64,000 bases of DNA from Candidula unifasciata (Eukaryota > Mollusca > Gastropoda > Stylommatophora > Geomitridae): positions 500,995 to 564,994 of the forward strand of contig CAJHNH020004646.1 in the NCBI GenBank assembly GCA_905116865.2, read 5' to 3'. Within the stretch, counting starts at the first letter, position 1. Each line of letters opens with the position of its first letter. Positions 44,396 through 54,634 of the stretch are shown here, piece after piece. The notes under the pieces were generated by a model, which saw only the letters and a program-made list of their open reading frames with translations, was not told the DNA's origin and made no database searches. The position numbers and the translations under genes were made by a program.

Positions 44396-46401
44396 GACGT
44401 TGCCTGATTTGTGTGGTGTCCACTTTGTCTCCTTCTCCGCAGGTAATGCCCTCGGAGTACCCCTCTGGGGCAGCCCCCTGTGGAACAGTTAGCCCTCAAG
44501 GGAAGGCAGGGGCAGATCATGGGCATTCTCCGCCATCCAAGGAGGCTTCCATGCATGCAGAGCCGGCACATGGCGCTCTGGTTCTGGGCTCACCCAAGGA
44601 ATCGTCACGTCCTGCACATGCCTGCTTAACCTCACAACCGTATCAGGCCTCCCGCTCGACAGGGGCTGCGCCCTCTAGAAGTCAGCGGGGAGCAGCCCGT
44701 GGGTTTTGGACTTTTGTGACCACACAGATAGGTACATTCTTTTTTTTTCTTCGCACGTTAGATTTCTTTGACGAGCAGTTAGCCCGACATAATTTTACAT
44801 CCTGCATCAGGCATATCGTTATCCGTTTTGTCCCAACACTCGGGCGAGTGGGGTCTTTGGGTGTGGACATTCGGTCTTTTTCAGTTCAATACAAATTTTG
44901 ATGGTCAGATTTTGATCTGTATGATCTAGTTTTGTCGGACAATTAGGTTTAGCCGTCCGATGGATGGTTGCTGTTGTGGTGTACCTCAGCGCGGTGACGA
45001 CGACACTGAGGGTTAACCGAGGATGTACATGAATGGCCAGCCTATGGATGGTTGCTGTTGTGGTGTACCTCAGCGCGGTGACGACGACACTGAGGGTTAA
45101 CAGAGGATGTGCAGTGAACAATGTTCTCTTTACTCCGCAGTCTTTTAACCAAGGGTTGTAATTTTGGTTGTACGTTTGGCAAACCTACTCATGTTCCTAA
45201 TGAGTTTTGATAACATTTTTCACCCAAGCGTTTGCGGGCGGGCTGATGAGAGCCACAAGGACACATCACCTCTGGGGGCCGCCGAACTCCGAGATCCCCT
45301 GACAGCTCTGTTAATGCTCATTTGAGACATTATCCGTGGCGCACGACGAGGACGTGCTGTAGGGGTCTTGCGTGAGGTTCCGCACAACCAGGATAGTTAA
45401 GGACTGGCGCCCGAGTGACTCCTGTTGCACGTCCCCGTCGTGCGCCACGGATATTGTCTCAAATGAGCATTAACAGAGTTGGCAGGGGATCTCGGAGCTG
45501 GCGGCCCCTAGAGGTGTAGAGTCCTTTCTGGCTCTCACCAGCCCGCCCCCAAACGCATGGGTGAAAAGTAACAAAACTCAAGGACTGCTTGCTAAATGTA
45601 CCATCAAATGACAACTCTTGGTTAAAACTCGGGAGCGAATGGAAAACTGTGCTGCTGAGACTCAACCCTGACCGAGAGATTTACCCGCAGCCAAGACGAG
45701 TAACATCTCTTGTGGGCGACTTCTCGCAGCAAGATCCCACCTACGTACATCCTCTGTCAATCCTCAGTGTCGTCGTCACCGCGCTGAGGTACACCATGGC
45801 AGCAACTATTCATATGCTGGCTTGAAAACAATGTCCGACAAAGTTACACCCCACGGCACACATGCAAGCTCAAAGTCCGACGATCATAACTCGTACCGAT
45901 TAGGAAAATTCTGAATGTCCGTATCCACTGGTCCAACTCGCCCGAGTGTTGGGACCAAACAGGTGAAGCCACGCCTGTCGCATTTTGCTTCCCCATTCTG
46001 TCGTGCTAAGGGCACAGCTGAAACAACGTTAAAGGTGTCTAACGTAAGATGAAAAAGAATGTACCTATTTGTGTGGCCACAAACGTCCTAGACCTGCGGG
46101 CTGCTCCCAGCTGATCTCCGGAGAGCGCAGCCTTGTAGCGCGGGAAGCTCAATACACGGTTGTGAGGTTAAGCAGTCATGGGCAGGACGTGACGATTCCT
46201 TGGGTGAGCTCAGAACCAGAGCATCATGTGTCGGCTCTGCATTTATGGAAGCCTCCTTGGATGGCGGGGAATGCCCATGATCTGCCCCTGCCTTCCCTTG
46301 AGGGCTGAAAACTCTACATAGAGCTGCCTTAAGTACGACATACCAGGGGCCACACCTGTTGAAGGTCAAAGAGGACACCACACAAATAAGGCAACATCTC
46401 G
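44396..46401. repeat. ~2 kb inverted repeat, arms ~965 bp
   Basis: The left arm (about 44396-45358) is inverted at about 45427-46401 around a ~68 bp loop. Paired blocks: CGAGACGTTGCC..TTTGTGTGGTGTCC with its complement at the gap edge, TCAAGGGAAGGCAGGGGCAG, GATCATGGGCATTC, CAAGGAATCGTCACGTCCTG, AACACTCGGGCGAGT, TGAGCATTAACAGAG, and ATCCGTGGCGCACGACG next to the loop. The right arm ends abruptly at the assembly gap, so the full extent is unknown. Open frames through both arms share a Ser/Pro/Ala-rich phrase (SPQGKAGADHGHSPPSKEAS), but the inter-arm differences are mostly non-synonymous. Confidence 0.92.
44961..45115. repeat. 84 bp tandem duplication in left arm
   Basis: GATGGTTGCTGTTGTGGTGT starts at about 44963 and 45047, with the following CCTCAGCGCGGTGACGACGA repeated identically. 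The right arm carries a single inverted copy at 45742-45823, so the duplication arose after the arms formed, or one copy was lost from the right arm. Confidence 0.9.
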
Positions 46402-47251
46402 NNNNNNNNNNNNNNNNNNNNNNNNNNNNNNNNNNNNNNNNNNNNNNNNNNNNNNNNNNNNNNNNNNNNNNNNNNNNNNNNNNNNNNNNNNNNNNNNNNN
46501 NNNNNNNNNNNNNNNNNNNNNNNNNNNNNNNNNNNNNNNNNNNNNNNNNNNNNNNNNNNNNNNNNNNNNNNNNNNNNNNNNNNNNNNNNNNNNNNNNNNN
46601 NNNNNNNNNNNNNNNNNNNNNNNNNNNNNNNNNNNNNNNNNNNNNNNNNNNNNNNNNNNNNNNNNNNNNNNNNNNNNNNNNNNNNNNNNNNNNNNNNNNN
46701 NNNNNNNNNNNNNNNNNNNNNNNNNNNNNNNNNNNNNNNNNNNNNNNNNNNNNNNNNNNNNNNNNNNNNNNNNNNNNNNNNNNNNNNNNNNNNNNNNNNN
46801 NNNNNNNNNNNNNNNNNNNNNNNNNNNNNNNNNNNNNNNNNNNNNNNNNNNNNNNNNNNNNNNNNNNNNNNNNNNNNNNNNNNNNNNNNNNNNNNNNNNN
46901 NNNNNNNNNNNNNNNNNNNNNNNNNNNNNNNNNNNNNNNNNNNNNNNNNNNNNNNNNNNNNNNNNNNNNNNNNNNNNNNNNNNNNNNNNNNNNNNNNNNN
47001 NNNNNNNNNNNNNNNNNNNNNNNNNNNNNNNNNNNNNNNNNNNNNNNNNNNNNNNNNNNNNNNNNNNNNNNNNNNNNNNNNNNNNNNNNNNNNNNNNNNN
47101 NNNNNNNNNNNNNNNNNNNNNNNNNNNNNNNNNNNNNNNNNNNNNNNNNNNNNNNNNNNNNNNNNNNNNNNNNNNNNNNNNNNNNNNNNNNNNNNNNNNN
47201 NNNNNNNNNNNNNNNNNNNNNNNNNNNNNNNNNNNNNNNNNNNNNNNNNNN
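46402..47251. other. Assembly gap, 850 N
   Basis: 850 undetermined bases. Translations crossing it have no meaning. It starts at the point where the palindrome's right arm would continue. Confidence 1.
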
Positions 47252-47329
47252 GTTCATCGTAAACGGTGTCGTTATTCTTAAAATGAAATTCATTATATCA
47301 TAGTAAGAGCCATAATGGTTAGAAGAATG

Positions 47330-47440
47330 TAATTAATTGAGGGCATCGATAATGTGAGAAGAGTCAGGCGTCGATCACCACAGCAGTGGATACATGATAT
47401 CAAAAGACTACAGCCTAATATGGCGACTAGGCGGTAGTGT
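47330..47440 (+). mobile_element. LINE C-terminal remnant
   Basis: Reads EGIDNVRRVRRRSPQQWIHD, IKRLQPNMATRR-stop, like the 'GKRxRGRPxxxWxxDIK' tail of LINEs. Short and decayed. Confidence 0.4.
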
Positions 47441-47444
47441 TGGG

Positions 47445-47990
47445 TTTTTTCTGCTTGCTTCTGACTATAGTTATGTGTTACATCTTTATCTACATAGACT
47501 GTCTAGATATAGTTCCATCGCCCAGCCACTGAGCTGACTGCGCGGCGCAACATTAAGCTGCGAATTTCATTTGGAAATCTTGTCAGCTGTTTTCAGCGTG
47601 GTTTGTGTTCTAAACTGCAGATACAGAAAATGGCGAGTGGCATGTTGCCCGAGTACTTATAGCGCCTTATACGATTAAATGCATGTGCAACTACTGGTCT
47701 GTTGGAACTGTTGCCTCCATTGATGATGAGCTGCATTTTTAGTGTAGGTCTGTTTGTATTGGCACGTCTGGAGGCTGCTTTATGCATTTATGCACACATC
47801 TTGTGTTAAATTTGCTAAGACTGCAGTCTGCGTCAATTTCTTTTCAGCACAAAAACAGATCAGCAATAGGGCAACTATGAGGTGACCCGTGTGCGGCGAG
47901 GCGTTCAGACTACAGCTGTAGTTGTGGCTTACACTTTGCATTGATAATACAACAATGCATTATTCTACTATCTATTAGTAAATGTATGTA
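47445..47990. other. Unassigned; shares phrases with 43010-43260
   Basis: CTGTTGGAACTG..GATGAGCTGCATTTTTAGTG..GGTCTGTTTGTATTGGCAC, then ..GGGCAACTATGAGGTGACCCGT, parallels 43030-43240 (CTGTTGGTGACT..GATGAACTGCATTTCTAATG.., GAGCAACTATGGGTTGACCCGT). Probably a further dispersed repeat of ~230 bp with two copies here. Confidence 0.55.
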
Positions 47991-47995
47991 TTTCG

Positions 47996-48175
47996 GGAGC
48001 CGTCGTGGTGTAGCGGTCGGATGCTTGCCTGCGGACCGGAAGGTTACAGGTTCAGGTTCTGACGTTACCGGAGATTTTTCAAACACGACCTCGGCTTCCA
48101 GATCAACCCAAACTTGAGTGGCTACCAGGTGGTGTCTGAAGACTTGGAAAGGGTCCTTTATTTTTACTTGCTTAT
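47996..48175 (+). mobile_element. SINE-A with internal deletion
   Basis: Intact head GGGAGCCGTCGTGGTGTAGC, GGTCGGATGCTTGCCTGCGG, GGTTCAGGTTCTGACG. The body stops after GGCTACCAGGT and jumps to TGAAGACTTGGAAAGGGTCC, so about 90 bp is missing. Confidence 0.9.
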
Positions 48176-48242
48176 TTACTTCATCTATTCCTGTTTTTGA
48201 GTATTACATTGTCGATTCATGTCATGTGCTGATGAAGGTTTT

Positions 48243-49490
48243 CTAGCCACAACTTGTATGTGCCGTTTGTGATAAATGATGTGAAGCTGACTAATACTAC
48301 TTCTTCGATTTTAAATGTTTCTAAAAAAAATCGTAACCATCCTAATAGACATCTTGTAGAAAACTGGGAATACAAACAAATAATAAAGCACAAATCGGTT
48401 TTACACTGTGTAAATGAAATTCAGGACAGATACCACCTCCCAGAAAGACGTCAAGGAATTCAGAATGTTGCAAGAAACCTGCCACCACATGCTCGCTTTA
48501 AAGCTCCAGAAGTCCGAATTAAATTGGTAGGCGAGGAAACCAAACAGTCCGACCCAATCGCTCTTATGAACTCATCACTAAAGAATGGATACATGTCTAT
48601 ACTGATGGATCAGCATTTAAAGCTACCATTAAAGCAGGTTACGGAATCTACATAGGTTATGCCGATAGATCTGTTGAAGAGATTTTTGATGCATGCAGGG
48701 AATTCTGTTCAAATTATGAAGCTGAAATAATTGCACTGGAAACAGCAGTATACCACCTAAAGACTGTAATGGATGTTTACCCTTCAAAGGTCCAAAATAT
48801 TGTCATCTTCACAGGTTCAATGTCTGCCCTTCAAGCTCTGGAGGGCAGTGAACGCTGCAGAACTGACATAGCCAAGATAATCCTGGATGCTGATCAGCTT
48901 ATTACCTCATACAACATCAGAATAGTGATGCAGTGGATTCCAGGTCACTCCGGCACACCAGGTAATTATCAGAGCTGACATATTGGCAAAGGAAGGAGCA
49001 ACACAAGAACAACCACCTACAGCGACAACCCTCCAGACAGCAAAAACACTTATAAGAGCTATAAACAAAGAGATTTGGTTGAACAGATGGGCCATGGGAG
49101 ACACTGGAAGAGAGGTTTATAGACATATGGCTGGCCCTGATCCTAATGACAGCATTAACCATCTAAGGGACCAGGCCACCATCTTCAGACTTAGAACGCA
49201 ACATACTCCACTCAATGGACATCTAAACAGAATACAGCCACAACACTCCCCAGAGTGCCAGCTTTGAAACTACCCCTACGAAACTGTTGAACACCATCTC
49301 TTTGAGTGCCCAAAACTCAGTGAGACAAGAAGAACGCTACTCCCTCCAAGACCAGACAAGTGGAACACCTTGTACGGAGGAAAAGAACAGCTTGTGAAAA
49401 CATGCAAATTCCACTACATGGCATTGGGCCAAAGGGCGAAAGCTCATGCGCCGCTGGATAGATAACAACAACAACAACAAATGTTTCTAT
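48243..49490 (+). mobile_element. LINE 3' half with RNase H domain and Cys/His tail
   Basis: Non-LTR retrotransposon remnant in at least three frame segments. From 48300: basic linker RNHPNRHLVENWEYKQIIKH and LPERRQGIQNVARNLPPHAR. At 48598 the RNase H fold starts: YTDGSAFKATIKAGYG, NYEAEIIALETAV (48712), FTGSMSALQALEGSE (48808), MQWIPGHSGTPGN (48927). After a frameshift near 48970 it reads ADILAKEGA, then IRAINKEIWLNRWAMGDTGR, IFRLRTQHTPLNGHLNRI, and a Cys/His region C-x(13)-H-x(4)-C crossed by one stop. The third catalytic residue expected at FTD is Gly. The 3' end CTCATGCGCCGCTGGATAGA runs into (AAC)n; the same end recurs at 52853-53022. Family placement near I/Jockey-type elements is inferred. 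Confidence 0.88.
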
Positions 49491-49895
49491 GATATTGGTA
49501 CTATATTTGCCACACAGTGTTTTGTGAACAATTCCTCCCCACTTGACTATCATACAGTAGTACATCATGTGTATTAGATTCTTAAAAAAAAAAAAAAAAC
49601 TAAAAACCCCCCGAAAAATCGCAAATGTGAAAATTACGGAGCAAAATGATCGATTTTTTTTTCCGAAAATGGATGCTGCTGTCTTTAGCATGGTCTGTTT
49701 TCTGCATCTCAACGAGAATCGACCCGCGTAGATGGGTAATTGCTGCTTCACCTCAGTGTCTGTTGGGAAACGTTGCGATATCAGAATTCTCATCTCGTAG
49801 CGTTGGCTTCTCAGAGGGTCTTATCCCGATACGATAAATGTTCTTGAATATCTAAATGGGGCTGATAATATATTTAGGTACGCTCACATGTTTGA
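49491..49895. other. No recognised feature
   Basis: Unassigned, with a 16-A run at 49584-49600. Confidence 0.4.
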
Positions 49896-49897
49896 GG

Positions 49898-50155
49898 CGG
49901 CGTCTGTAGCTTAAGCGTTTCGAGTCTAACTCCTAATTCCAACACACCGCCATCGAAACCCACTGTTGGCTGCGTGGATTTTCACCATGGTATGGGGCGT
50001 TGCAGGTCGACCCAGCCTAAAATGGCTACCAGGATGTAAAGACGACCGGTGTAATGCTGACCACATTACCCAAATTGTGCCGATTGGTATGTAAAAATAG
50101 GGTGCTCTTCCCATATGCTAGATGCGCCTAACGGCGGAAAAAAGGGATCATTACT
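49898..50155 (+). mobile_element. SINE-B, full length
   Basis: Head GGCGTCTGTAGCTTAAGCGT, TCCTAATTCCAACACACC, CATCGAAACCCACTG (SINE-C-like). Body GTTGCAGGTCGACCCAGCC and GATGTAAAGACGACCGGTG, AATGCTGACCACATTACCC, TGCCGATTGGTATGTAAA, terminal hairpin GCGCCTAACGGCG. Confidence 0.9.
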
Positions 50156-50189
50156 TTCACATGTTTGAAGTCAGTATATGTATTTTGTA

Positions 50190-50423
50190 GGCTCTGTGGC
50201 TAAGTCGATGCGAACGCTTCGTAATGCCGGGATGCCGGGTTGGATCCCAGCTGCAGGTCATGCGCCTTGCGTTGGTTTCGACAGTGGTATCAAGAAAACC
50301 CGCCGTTCAGAAGGCAATGGCAAACTACTGGACGTAAATTTGCCTTAAAAAAGCACACAACAGCCAGGGGTTGTTGGGTTTGGTTCTGCAACGTCCTGTA
50401 AAGGATACGCAACTAACATAACA
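50190..50423 (+). mobile_element. SINE-C, full length (reference copy)
   Basis: Head GGCTCTGTGGCTAAGTCGAT, GCGAACGCTTCGTAATGCCG, B-box-like GGTTGGATCCCAGCTGCAGG; body TGCGTTGGTTTCGACAGTGG, AGGCAATGGCAAACTACTGG, ACGTAAATTTGCC; tail TTCTGCAACGTCCTGTAAAG, GATACGCAACTAACATAAC. Confidence 0.92.
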
Positions 50424-50642
50424 TGTGTATTTCAAAATCCTAAAGGAAATGTACCAGAGGTGTATGTGAGAGAGGAGCAGTCAGGGAAAGACTATCCTCG
50501 CGGCGCTCTGGAAGATCCACAGTTGGGTGTTCCACAAGTCTCTTTACCAGCCCCCCACGCATTAAATGACTCACTTGGCTCTTTCTGAGTTGATTAACCA
50601 ATTGTCGTATGTCCTTACTTTATGATTAGTGTGCTGCAAGTG
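50424..50642. other. Spacer between two SINE-C copies
   Basis: About 220 bp, unassigned. Confidence 0.4.
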
Positions 50643-50878
50643 GGTCGGCTCTATGGCTTAGGCGTTGAGAACGAGCTTCGTAATGCAGTGGTGTTGGGTT
50701 CGATCCCAGCTGCGAACGATTTGTCTTGCGTTGGTTTAGACAGTGGTACCGAGGGCTATCCATTCATAAGGCATTGGCAAAGTACTGAACGTTGAATTTG
50801 CCTAGACAAACCACAACAGCTAAAAAATAATGGGGTCGGTTCTGCAACGTCCTGCAAAGGATACGCAACTAACTTTAC
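50643..50878 (+). mobile_element. SINE-C, full length
   Basis: Head GGCTCTATGGCTTAGGCGTT, GGTTCGATCCCAGCTGCG; body TTGCGTTGGTTTAGACAGTG, GGCATTGGCAAAGTACTG; tail TTCTGCAACGTCCTGCAAAG, GATACGCAACTAAC. Its head is closer to SINE-B than the 50190 copy is. Confidence 0.92.
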
Positions 50879-50984
50879 TGCTATTGAAAGAACTGGAGGC
50901 AGGAGGAGCACATATGTGCATGCCCGTTGTGCTATGATGTGGAACATTTACAAATATAATAACAGGTTTGAGGTTTGAGGTTTG

Positions 50985-51370
50985 AACAACTGATTAACAT
51001 CACGGCACACGGGCAGTAACCCACAAGTGCTCCGTTCTTTCTTCTAACTCGTCCGAGTCCGAAAAAGCTCTGCACAGTGCACAGACTCTGTAGCACTGGT
51101 GAGGATCCTGAAATACTTTGGGTAGATTTGTAACAAAAAATTTTGCCCGGAGAGCGCCGTTAGGCTACTCTTTTTGATTTCCAACTGCCAAGGAATTTTT
51201 TACGTGTGAAACAATGCACACGGGCGTCCGATCTCACTACCCAGAGACCAGGTGGAATTACTAGAAGCTCAAGTCCAGATGAAAAAATCCCAACCCTTAC
51301 CGGGGATTAAACACTTAAGCCGCAGCAGTCGAGGCGGACACCATGCCTCGAGACCACACAGCTCCCCTAA
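50985..51370 (-). mobile_element. SINE-E, full length
   Basis: Minus-strand copy with head at 51366 (AGCTGTGTGGTCTCGAGGCA, CATGGTGTCCGCCTCGACTG) and the tail at left: GCACACGGGCAGTAACCCAC, AAGTGCTC, then a GGTTTGA-type tandem (50965-50985). The tail matches SINE-F. Confidence 0.85.
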
Positions 51371-51464
51371 AATATAATGAGAAAACCAGAAAAATACGAA
51401 ATCCTCACATAAAGAAAACTACCGTTTTCCTGTTGTAAATTTAAATCACGCAGACACAAACTAT

Positions 51465-51545
51465 ACAGGGAGCAATTTATTGTCTGACATATATCGCTGT
51501 ATTCGGTCGGTTGCATTAGTGTAGAGTGTAGAGTTAAACCAACAA
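51465..51545. repeat. Flank block shared with 3950-4020
   Basis: CAATTTATTGTCTGACATAT, ATCGCTGTATTCGG corresponds to CAGTTTATTGTCTGGCATAT, TTCGCTGTACCTCG at 3970-4010. It lies on the 5' side of SINE-E in both places. Confidence 0.6.
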
Positions 51546-51589
51546 CATATAATGCACAAGAGAAAAATAAATAAATTTTCAAGAAATCA

Positions 51590-52272
51590 TATTGTCATGG
51601 TCCTGGGGTAGGAGCCTGTCCTACTACTAGGCGCGTCCACCAGGTGGCGGATAGTGGAAAGGCCTCTAGATATAGAGTTTAGCCACGAATATGTTGAATA
51701 AGTGGCCGTGGACCAAAACAGGTGATGGTAAATAAGAGGAGGCAAGTTAGTTGGTGGGACAGCTAACTCTATAAAATACCTCAAAACTCTACGACATGGC
51801 CATCGGCGGATAAGAGGCGCCATAACCTCTTCCCCCCCCCCCCCCCCCCCCCGCTGCCTTGCTGGGCTATTGGACAAAGGCTATTGGAGTCAAACCATAT
51901 ACAAAACGGCGGAAGTCAAGGGGAAACCACCGCTGTATTATGCCTAGTCAAACATGGGTAAGAAAATTACGAATTTAGATAACGACGTGAATGGGGATTC
52001 CAGTGGAATCACCTCGTCCGGTAGGGAGCATCATGTTCTACGGGTGATACCCGACCGTCATCCAGCTACTATGAGAAGAGGGAAAATAATTGTGACCACT
52101 TGAAAGATCTGTAGAAGGAGGGATAGAGGAAGACAACGAGAGAGGATTCTTGACAGTCTTGTTGCATGGCATGGAAGTGTGTCGGCACACGAACTGATAC
52201 ATGCTGTAGGAGATCGTGGATTATGGAGAGGCATGATCGCCCAGTCGGCAAGGCACCTGATGATGATAATGA
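51590..52272 (+). mobile_element. Internally deleted RTE-like element
   Basis: The left part (51590-52067) looks like a LINE 5' leader followed by a coding start ATGGGTAAGAAAATTACG (Met-Gly-Lys-Lys-Ile-Thr, near 51955). It is joined near 52068 directly to the last ~200 bp of the RTE-like element at 14313-15528: TGTGACCACTT.AAGATCTGT, GGAGGGATAGAG.AAGACAAC, GTGTCGGCACACGAACTGAT, GAGGCATGATCGCCCA, ending GCACCTGATGATGATAATGA. The whole RT is missing. The leader assignment rests on recognition plus the joined 3' end. A 21-C run (51832-51852) lies in the leader. Confidence 0.75.
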
Positions 52273-52284
52273 TTCTCACAGTAC

Positions 52285-52850
52285 GCTGTACGCCGTTCTG
52301 CGTGAACTACTAGATAGCCGTTGGGAAACACGTTCAAAAATTAGAAGAAACACCTGGACACACGAAAGACCTAAAGATACAGACTTGTCAGTGGATACAA
52401 CTGCAAATACTGCTCTAGGGACAATAATTGGCCAGCCAATTAGCTCGCCGGTAGACGACTTTGTCCCCGGTTATGACCGTATTTAGGTCCGTCTCGTTCG
52501 ATCACATCAACAGGATATCAGATTCAGGACTCTTGATAACGTGCAATGCTAAGCGATTTTATCTGGCTCCCATAACATAGTCACAATTATAACCTAAAGC
52601 TCCCCCTTTGTGGATGCTGGTTGAATGTGACGACCCCCCCCCCCCCCACCCCTAGCAAAGCACCTACCCTCCTGGAAACAAAGGTTATTGAACTTTCGAA
52701 CATGCAGATATAGCCTGCGCTGAGATGTTCATCATCCTTTAGCGAGACGCTGTCGGTTTTGATAATAACAGGTTCGAATCACCAGTGGCCCACATCGCTT
52801 ATGTTTTAGTTTTTGTGTGTTGCTTTTTAGTGTTAATATACTTCTGGAAG
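52285..52850. other. Unassigned; possible tRNA-like head near 52730-52800
   Basis: TTTAGCGAGACGCTGTCGGT and ACAGGTTCGAATCACCAG are box-A- and box-B-like, suggesting a worn SINE head. A 14-C run is at 52634-52647. Otherwise unassigned. Confidence 0.4.
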
Positions 52851-52852
52851 AG

Positions 52853-53022
52853 AAAACTCAGCGAGACTAGAAGAATGCTACTCCCTCCTAGAGCAGACAA
52901 GTGAAACACCTTGTACGGAGGAAAAGAACAGCTTGTGAAAACATGCAAATTCCATTACATGGCATTGGGCCAACGGGCGATCGCTCATGCGCCCCTTGAT
53001 CAATAACAACAACAACAACTTC
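52853..53022 (+). mobile_element. 5'-truncated LINE 3' end, same family as 48243-49490
   Basis: Nearly identical to 49312-49480: CTCAGCGAGACTAGAAGAAT, TTGTACGGAGGAAAAGAACA, CATGCAAATTCCA.TACATGG, GCATTGGGCCAACGGGCGA, then ATAACAACAACAACAAC. The break at 52853 marks the 5' truncation typical of target-primed reverse transcription. Confidence 0.92.
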
Positions 53023-53024
53023 TG

Positions 53025-53280
53025 GGAGAGTAAAACAGTAGCCATTTGGGTGCAAGGTCCTAGGTTCAGGTCCTCAAGGAGCCGGACATCTTTCAAAAAC
53101 GACTTTGGGTCCCAGGTCGATCGAGGCATCAATGGTTGCCAGGTAAAGTTCTGGGAAGTAAATGCGGCCAGCGTGGTGCTGACTATTAACACCCACTGAG
53201 TGTCGATTAGTCTATAAAATATAAGTCTAACTCTATAGGCTCATTGTATTTGAAGGCGTGGACAAGGGACCTTTACCTAG
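53025..53280 (+). mobile_element. SINE-A, diverged head
   Basis: B-box region GGTCCTAGGTTCAGGTCCTC; body TTTGGGTCCCAGGTCGATCG, TTCTGGGAAGTAAATGCGG, GTGTCGATTAGTCTATAAAA; tail TTTGAAGGCGTGGACAAGG, GACCTTTACCTAGCTTTACT. It follows the LINE (AAC)n tail directly. Confidence 0.85.
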
Positions 53281-53286
53281 CTTTAC

Positions 53287-53519
53287 TGCCCGGCTGCCTG
53301 GCGTAGTTGGCTAAACCGGATTGCGCGGTGACCGTGTGATGAATTCCTTGTGGTCCGGGTTCACTCCCGGGGGTAGACAGAAAAGCCAAATTTCTCCCAG
53401 ATTTACCGTATTTACAATGGAATAGAGGCCGAAAGGTTGCGATATCCATAATACCGAGCCTAGGGGTTAACAACTCAAGGATCCTGGATACTAAAACAAA
53501 CAAACAAACAAACAAACAA
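53287..53519 (+). mobile_element. SINE-G, full length with (AAAC)n tail
   Basis: Head CTGCCTGGCGTAGTTGGCTA, B box GGTCCGGGTTCACTCCCGG; body AGACAGAAAAGCCAAATTTC, GAGGCCGAAAGGTTGCGATA, TACCGAGCCTAGGGGTTAAC; tail (AAAC)6 at 53493-53519. Confidence 0.92.
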
Positions 53520-53769
53520 CCAAACCTAGCTTGACTAACATGTGGGTGTGGGTGGTGTGGATGAGGGAGAGACAAGAGGCAGATACGAAATCTTCATGTA
53601 TTAAATGTAGAGCAGGAGGAAGAAAGGGAAAGGTCAGAGACGGTAGAACACAGGTAGCCCTGGATAGAGAAGGATATAAGCAATACACAGGTGACTAGGG
53701 GAAAAATATGACACGAAAGGGGTAGAGTGAAAAAGAGAATCAGTTGTGTGTGTGTGTGTGTGTGTGTTT

Positions 53770-53810
<41 letters not shown>

Positions 53811-54239
53811 AGTATAGCAAAATAAGTTTTATTTTTATTTCTGGATGGGCATGGCTCTACGTCATTATTTACTCCGTCAAGTCTTTTACACCTGATCGCA
53901 CTATGATTCCTGAGTATGTCTGTCTATGTATGTGAATGTGTGTGTATTTGTGCAAGCATATATGTATTATGTGCATGCCTGCAATGTAAGTATTAGTATA
54001 TATGACAGAAGAGAGAAAAAAGAAAGAGAGGGGTATACATAAAATGAATTTAGCAAGATAGAAAACATAGAAAGGTATAAATGTGAGTGAGAGAAAGAGA
54101 CGAGTAAGATAAAATGTGTGAGAAATAGACATACACACAAACATGCACACAAACACAAACCCACGGACGCACTCACATACATATATATATATACAAATAC
54201 ATTCATACAAATAGACTGGTGGAGGGACCGACGGACATA
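53520..54239. other. Low-complexity patches: (GT)n 53744-53768, (AG)n 53770-53802
   Basis: Two adjacent dinucleotide arrays and A/G-rich sequence, with a short TA run at 54182-54193. No genes recognised. Confidence 0.7.
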
Positions 54240-54456
<217 letters not shown>

Positions 54457-54634
54457 GACCTCGCCTGTCATAAAATGACACTGTAAAGAAAGTAGAATGT
54501 TTCCTTTCCCGCCTCCAGAATCATTATTTGATCCAAGACTGGTATTATAGACCAATCACTCGCTAGACGATGTGTCAATGCCACCAGTGCCACAATTACT
54601 TACTTCGACATTTCGTGTTATCAATTTTATGATG

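Noticed and set aside
44095..44901. 268-codon frame resembling a frame in the opposite palindrome arm
   Set aside because: The shared phrase comes from the inverted repeat. Differences between arms are mostly amino-acid changing, which argues against selection on a protein.
46088..47303. Open frames of 300-400 codons
   Set aside because: They run through 850 N and are meaningless.
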